DNA from: Torreya grandis
Taxonomy: Eukaryota; Streptophyta; Pinopsida; Cupressales; Taxaceae
Length of the DNA stretch: 64,000 nucleotides
Assembly: GCA_037957365.1 (NCBI GenBank)
Contig: JARHVA010005486.1
Location: 946,001-1,010,000, forward strand
Reading direction: 5' to 3'
The position numbers and the translations under genes were made by a program. Positions 59,052 to 64,000 of the stretch are shown here, one piece after another (the stretch's first letter is position 1; each line of letters opens with the position of its first letter). The notes under the pieces are model-generated. The model was not told the origin of the DNA. It did no database searches and saw only the letters and a list, made by a program, of their open reading frames with translations.

Positions 59052-61058
59052 AGTTTCAAGGCTGATGCTGGTCCTGTTACAACAAATCAAGTTTCTTTAG
59101 CATCTGGCGACTCTGAGTTAAATCTGCTAGTTAAGCAGCCTAGTGCCACCAAAATCATCACTTCTTGTATGTATACTTCTTTTGCAAAAAATCATGGGTC
59201 TTGTTTTCCTTCATATGAGTGTGATCAGACTTCAGATATTTATGCAATCCCCTCAAGTAGCTCTCCTAGTTGCCCTACAACTATAAGGGAGATGGCATTG
59301 GAATTTGAGAGGCAGACAATGGAAATTGACAAGTTGGAAGAGCAGTACAAATATCAGCAGGAGCTGATGTATAAAGAGGAGTGCTTGTCTAGGCAAGCAC
59401 ATGCTTTGCAGTCCATGAAGGAGGAGGTAACAAAATGGAGAAATCCATCTATTCAAGGCAACCAGCCTTGCATACCCCCTCCTACCCTAAAGAAAACCCC
59501 CTCTTTTACACCAAATCCATTTTACCAAATTGCACTTGCTCACTCCAACTCATCAAATACTGATGCTCCCAATCCTGTGCGCCTAGCCTTCCAACACTAG
59601 AGGGTATCAAAACAACCTCCCATGGAGATCAATCTTTTCAACTCCTTAGATCAGGGATCTTCCATTGAGAATAGTACCACCAGCCAGCACGTCCCTCTTT
59701 TAGAGGCTCGTCCAATGCACCAATAGTGTTTTCCTTGCATTCCTCAGCCTCCCCAAGTTTTCCAGCATGATGTGCAAATTCCAAGTTAGAGGAAGGACTG
59801 TCAAGGACCAGCTCAGAACTTTGGAGAGGATCATGCTAGCCACCTCCAAGAAAGACTCTTCCAAGAAAACCTAGCCAGACAAATTGAAGACTTAGAAGCT
59901 AGGATGAAGCTACTCCTTGAAAAAGAGTTAAATTTTTCAGACCTTGCGGAAGAGCCTCAGGTCCTTATGGAAAACAAAGTTGCTGCCTATTCACAGGAGC
60001 AAGATTCAAATTTAGGGATCCTAAATTGGGGGAAGATAGTGGAATCATGGGGTAACAAAGAAAAAGAAGAAAAGCAAGGTTTTTCTCTAAACCTTGAAGA
60101 AGCTGAAACCGTGCCTGCCCATGATGATACTAGCAACCTCCATGAAAAGTTTTTACAAGAAGATCTGAGTAGGAGAATAGGAGATTTGGAATTCAGAGAG
60201 ATTTCCCTCAGCCAATGTGTGATGGATGGTTCAGACCAAACAGCATATTCCATGCCTGAACACACCCCACCTACACATTTCCAAGAGAATTATCAGGCTG
60301 CGCCTGATATTGATGAAGTGTTGACCAAGTGGAGGGAGGAGAATCATTCGATTCTAGCTCAAGGGCTGCCCCCTCTCCCGCATGTTTTCTCCACTTTGTC
60401 CCTTCTCGAAGAAGAACCTATTTTGCAAGAGGTAGGAGAGGAACAAAAGATCCAATCTACAGTCCTTTAGGAGGCTGTTATGAGTGACAACAAAGAAGAA
60501 ATCATCATTGATGCTCCTTGTGAAGACCTTATCAGTAGTGAAAAAGATGTAGGCCTTGCGTATATGTAGATGTTCCAGCAATTCGAGGAGGAACAAATGC
60601 ATGGTAAGCTCTCTTCTCCTCTATTTGATGAACTTCCTTGCTGTTTTGATGAAGATGACTACATTGAAGACCCTGAGTTAGAGGAAGATCAGGGGAATGT
60701 TCTTGAAAATCTAGAGAACCTGATCAGCAAAGAGGAAAATGAGAAGTCTGTCTTCGTGGAGGAATGCCTTGAAGAACTAAGCTTTAAACAGGAAAGTGAA
60801 GTCTTGTGGGATGAGCAATCATTTTGTGAGCCCCTTTTAGACATCACCACATTCACCCTTCTTCAAGAAGGCCAAGAGGAAGCAGAGGATGAGTCTGACA
60901 GAGTTTTCAGTGAGGCAGAGGGAAATGAATCAGAACATGATACATTGCAGAAGAATTGTGCAGATTAGAAGGCTTACGGTGATCAGTCGACAGCCATTGA
61001 CTTCTTAGTGAGGAGCACCAATATCAAGGACCAACATTTAATAGGGCTCCAGGGATAA
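59052..61058 (+). pseudogene. Unknown acidic coiled-coil protein ORF with six in-frame TAG stops
   Basis: I do not recognise the family. One frame stays open from the codon after TAA (59049) to TAA at 61056, 668 codons, apart from TAG at 59598, 59724, 59787, 60468, 60567 and 60966; no TAA or TGA occurs inside and no frameshift is needed. The three longest ATG-started pieces are 59169-59600, 59904-60470 and 60570-60968. Features: Ser/Pro-rich start, coiled coil near 59300-59420 (REMALEFERQTMEIDKLEEQ), a second helix near 59850-59940, and a very acidic C-terminal third (for example DEDDYIEDPELEEDQG). No zinc knuckle or catalytic motif. Its place after the PBS suggests a Gag-like or accessory role. 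The initiator is unclear, because the open frame begins before the ATG at 59169. None of the TAGs has the CARYYA readthrough context. Confidence 0.8.
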
Positions 61059-61499
61059 TCAGAGTACGTATATATCGGAGGCATGTTTGAATATCCACTC
61101 GGTTCCCAGCCAACTCAGGTGACAGGCAAGAAGAGCAAGTCACCATCTCTCTTTTTCTTTCAGCTACTTCCCTGTCACAATAAGTCTCTTCACCAGGAAG
61201 GGGACTTGAGAAATTTTCCTTTCGATCCAGGAGGGATGCAAACATTCCTGGTTAGCTATATATAATAGTTTGCTTTCAGTTGTTCTTCCTATTTTCCCTA
61301 AGTGCAGTTGCACAGTTAGTTGTTTTTTAGCTTTGTGTGTTTCCCTTTGTTTGGGGGTAATTTTTGTGTATTTGATTCTGGGATCTCGACACTGTTGTGA
61401 ACTCTCTTCAAAGTCACCATCCGACTCCGCACCCAATGGATATGCAAGGCAACTGGGTTATAAGCATAGCAGGCACGCTTCCCCCATGAGTCACCAATT
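61059..61499 (+). other. 3' untranslated internal region
   Basis: No coding signal in the sense frame. It contains a pyrimidine-rich run ending in CAG (61146-61163) and no purine-rich tract: the bases directly before the 3' LTR are GAGTCACCAATT. Minus-strand ORFs here (61024-61245, 61164-61436, 61316-61510) are not supported. Confidence 0.6.
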
Positions 61500-62886
61500 T
61501 GTTGACCCAATTTTGCCCCTCAAGCAAAATCCTGGTCACCTCCTACACCTACTTTGCATGACCAGTCATTTTGGGTTGCAAGGTCCACTTTTAGGTTTTG
61601 ACATCTCCGTTTCAGAGCATTAGTTCATTGGCCTCGTTCGTTGACGTTCACAATAGCAAGAGACAGAGTCTTCAAACGTTCATGCAAGGAGACAAGAAAG
61701 GAAAAAATTGAGGCATTCAACACTTAGGCAAAAAGGAATGGTAGACAAAATGCAGAGGGTGGAAAAATCGCCACCCACAACATGGGCGGGTAAAAAGAGA
61801 CCTCCTACACGCAATGCAGAGGGCGGCAAAATCGCTGCCCACAATGCCGGCAGAGAAAAAGAGGCCACTAACATCGGCCGACGTCAGCAAAATTGCCATC
61901 ATCATCAGCGTACATAGGCCAACATCGGCAAAATTACCGCGATCGGCATCTTATCAGCCAATGTCAGCAGTAGTCCTACATGTAATCCACTGTAGCAGGC
62001 GGCAAATTCACCACCCACAACATGAGGCGGCAAAAAACACTTGCTGAGCACAAAAAAAAGCCCACCCAACTGCTGGAGGAGAAGACTAACATGTAAAATG
62101 AGGTAATAAGCATGGTCTTGGTAGACTTGTGATGTCAGCTATAGTGTTTTTTCACTCTTCTCAATGAAACTTCTCTTGGCTCTTCTGATATAAATACACA
62201 TACTTGTTCATTTATCAGGGGGATCTTCTCACACTTTTGTAAAGAGCACTGCTCTCCAAATTTTCCACCTAAATCAATAAAAGACAGTTTTTACCTCTAT
62301 TTGGATGGATCTTTCTGTGTATGCATTGAATGTTAATCTGTGTCCAGTCATTGTCTCTTGATGCTCTCACAGGTTCAACACCAGCGAACCTGTGATCTAC
62401 AAAGTGCCACTGTCTACTGCTGCCAAGAGTAGAGTTCTATTTTGGAGGTATAAAATAGGTGAGGTCACTTACAGTGTGTATTCCTCAGCACCTTGGTGAG
62501 TCCTTATTTCTTGTTCTTTCCATAAGAACCTCCCTAACATCCCAGAGACCTGGTCTTTCCTGCCAGATCTGAGTGTATGTATGTTTTTGCCTGATCCTGA
62601 GTGTGGATGTGGAAGGTCAACCTGTTTTTGGTGTATCACCTCTTTTAGAGTAGGCTGTTTGTTTTCATGCTTTTTCTCTCTCTCTTTTTATTCCCCCCAG
62701 TATACCTATATACCTATATTTTTGCACTACCTGAAACAAACAAGATACATCAGAGGGAACTATCCCATACCTAGAGACTCTCCTCTCCTGCTTCGTCGTC
62801 CCACAGGCGAGAGAGGGGTTTCCATGTTGCGGGGAGAGGGCAGGAATCTGTTTTTCTATCGCAGGGTGCACTTTTTAGCGTCAACA
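61500..62886 (+). repeat. 3' LTR, 1387 bp
   Basis: Partner of 57621-59007; TATAAATA at 62189 and AATAAA at 62276. Short ORFs within (61708-61917, 61814-62047, 62581-62910 and others) mirror those of the 5' LTR. Confidence 0.95.
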
Positions 62887-62891
62887 GTAAC
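62887..62891. repeat. Target site duplication (right), GTAAC
   Basis: Identical to 57616-57620. Confidence 0.92.
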
Positions 62892-64000
62892 CATTAACAC
62901 TCTAACCTAATTACCAATTTTAATGCCTATATCAACTTAAACCATGTTTACATCCCCTTTGACCACTTCTAAAAATTCAAACCTTAGTAATCAAAATATA
63001 AAATATCTTGTATGAAAGATAAGGTTGCCAACATTGATAAAAATTCAATGAGATTACCTTATGTTATTGATTCATAAGATTTGTTACATAATCCTATTGC
63101 ACCTTAAATCTCTTTAGATCCATTTCCAACTAGTTTTTTTGCACCCAAGTTCATATTTTATGATGTCAAGGGTGATCCTAAACAACATCTTTGATCTTTC
63201 CTTATGGCATGCCTTGATTATTCCTCCAATGATAAAATTTTTACCAATTTTTTCTGAAAAGACTAAATCACTATGATTTATGATGGTTTTATGATTTATC
63301 AATCTAATCATTAAGATAATTCATACCTCTATCAGATCAATTTATAGCATATTTATCTATCAACATCACTTAAAATATTCCATATGCTCAAATTTAAAAG
63401 ATCATTCAAGGAACCAATGAACCTATCAATGAATATATTTTGTAATATAAAACAATGTTTGATAAAATGACAAATTAAATGGTAGATAAATAACTTCAAG
63501 ACATATTTAAGTAAAGGTTTCTTGCCTCATTAAATGGGTCCATTATTTTTTTTTAATTTCAAATATTTTGATGACTTATGCCATATTGTTTGAGATCATG
63601 AAATAAAGCTTATTTTATTGAACAAAATTAAGTATAAATCAAACACACTGACTATATCTAATACCAATTTTCATATAAAACTAAGCTACAAGGTGAAAGC
63701 TATAGAACCTAAAAATGAAACAACCATAATAGTTAATTTAGTGTATCAACAACCTAATAGACTCATCTTATCCAATGCACCTAAGAGGGAATTTACATTA
63801 TTACCTGAGTATCTATATTCTTTAATTAAATATCTTGTGGAGTGTCATCTCATATCTCTCCCTCCTCCCATTGAGGATTATATGAGTTGACCTCTACCCA
63901 AGGGATATAATGAAAATTCATATTGTAAGTATCACCATAACATTAGGCATTACACAAAAATATGTTATACCTCGAAGCATAAGATCCAAGACAATATTTA
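62892..64000 (+). pseudogene. Tat-like gag, continuation after the two insertions; runs off the window
   Basis: Protein-like frame from about 62892: CMKDKVANIDKNSMRLPYVI near 63011-63070, then APKFIFYDVKGDPKQHL near 63140-63190, the start of the plant retrotransposon gag domain, followed by FLMACLDYSSNDKIFTNFF. The open stretch 63618-63890 holds the Gag C-terminal region, and after one TGA the same frame gives CKYHHNIRHYTKICY (63932-63976), a Tat-type CxxHxxxxHxxxxC knuckle. Stops such as TGA at 63190 and 63254 suit CGA to TGA changes. Removing 48531-62886 with the duplicated bases joins it to 47967-48530. Confidence 0.75.

Larger units (their letters stand above)
57621..62886 (+). mobile_element. 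Pol-less LTR retrotransposon with one long unknown ORF
   Basis: LTRs of exactly 1387 bp each (57621-59007 and 61500-62886), TGTTGACCC...GCGTCAACA ends and a perfect GTAAC target duplication define a complete element of 5266 bp. It is clearly richer in G+C than its surroundings. The internal 2.5 kb contains a single frame of about 670 codons with six TAG stops and no protease, RT, RNase H or integrase motif. The PBS-like TTTTGGTACACTCGGTGGGACC is of the kind seen in Tat-type Ty3 elements. No polypurine tract is evident before the 3' LTR. Probably mobilised in trans. Confidence 0.93.

Noticed and set aside
59598..59600. Programmed readthrough of TAG as in some gag-pol systems
   Set aside because: The following codons (AGG GTA) do not match the known CAR YYA context, six TAGs would have to be read through, and there is no pol downstream. 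Kept only as an alternative.
61083..61180. Possible intron: donor CAGGTGACA near 61117 and acceptor TTTTCTTTCAG near 61153
   Set aside because: Only about 40 bp between them, too short for a plant intron, and no coding frame is improved by splicing.
1..64000. CRISPR arrays, bacterial operons, rRNA or integrated organelle DNA
   Set aside because: No regularly spaced identical repeats, no ribosome-binding-site-led ORFs, and no familiar rRNA or plastid gene words were seen.

Overview
This window is non-genic DNA from a repeat-rich eukaryotic, almost certainly seed-plant, nuclear genome. By eye it is about 70% A+T. There is no operon structure, no recognisable host gene, and almost every interpretable stretch is an LTR retrotransposon or a decayed piece of one. 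The Ty3/gypsy gag, protease, RT, RNase H and integrase motifs, the tRNA-iMet primer sites and the very long non-coding LTR elements (LARD type) are typical of large plant genomes. The species cannot be told from the sequence.

Layout from left to right. (1) 1-2587 is a piece of a very long LTR (called family X here). (2) 2587-7039 is a truncated chromovirus-like Ty3/gypsy element on the minus strand: integrase, RNase H, RT, protease, gag, leader and PBS in order from low to high coordinate. (3) 7040-10490 is mostly unassigned, with one degenerate plus-strand ORF whose stops are nearly all TAG. (4) 10490-20760 is a degenerate Tat-like Ty3 gag/protease region on the minus strand, split by a nested element at 11118-16708. 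That element has 1.25 kb LTRs, a perfect iMet PBS, a gag with two CCHC knuckles and no pol; its LTRs carry a tRNA-derived SINE-like module, and a 1184 bp solo LTR sits inside it. (5) 21698-35865 is a three-LTR tandem array (LTR-INT-LTR-INT-LTR) of a LARD family, minus strand. (6) 36120-47595 is a family X element on the minus strand: long LTR pieces on both sides of a gag-protease region without RT, with a 612 bp tandem duplication in the right LTR. (7) 47967-64000 is a plus-strand Tat-like gag gene broken by two insertions whose target sites lie 6 bp apart: a 9.07 kb LARD (48531-57604, same family as the array, opposite orientation) and a 5.27 kb pol-less element (57621-62886) with 1387 bp LTRs.

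How the parts relate. At least three unrelated elements (11118-16708, 36120-47595, 57621-62886) carry gag-like or unknown coding sequence but no recognisable polymerase, and the LARD family carries no coding sequence. The window therefore looks like a community of non-autonomous elements that would depend on pol from elsewhere. The element at 57621-62886 is the most interesting: one continuous frame of about 670 codons for an acidic, coiled-coil-rich protein of no family I recognise, broken by six stops that are all TAG. Loss of CAG codons by deamination at methylated CHG sites is the simplest reading. No CRISPR array, rRNA, functional tRNA or intact host gene was seen.
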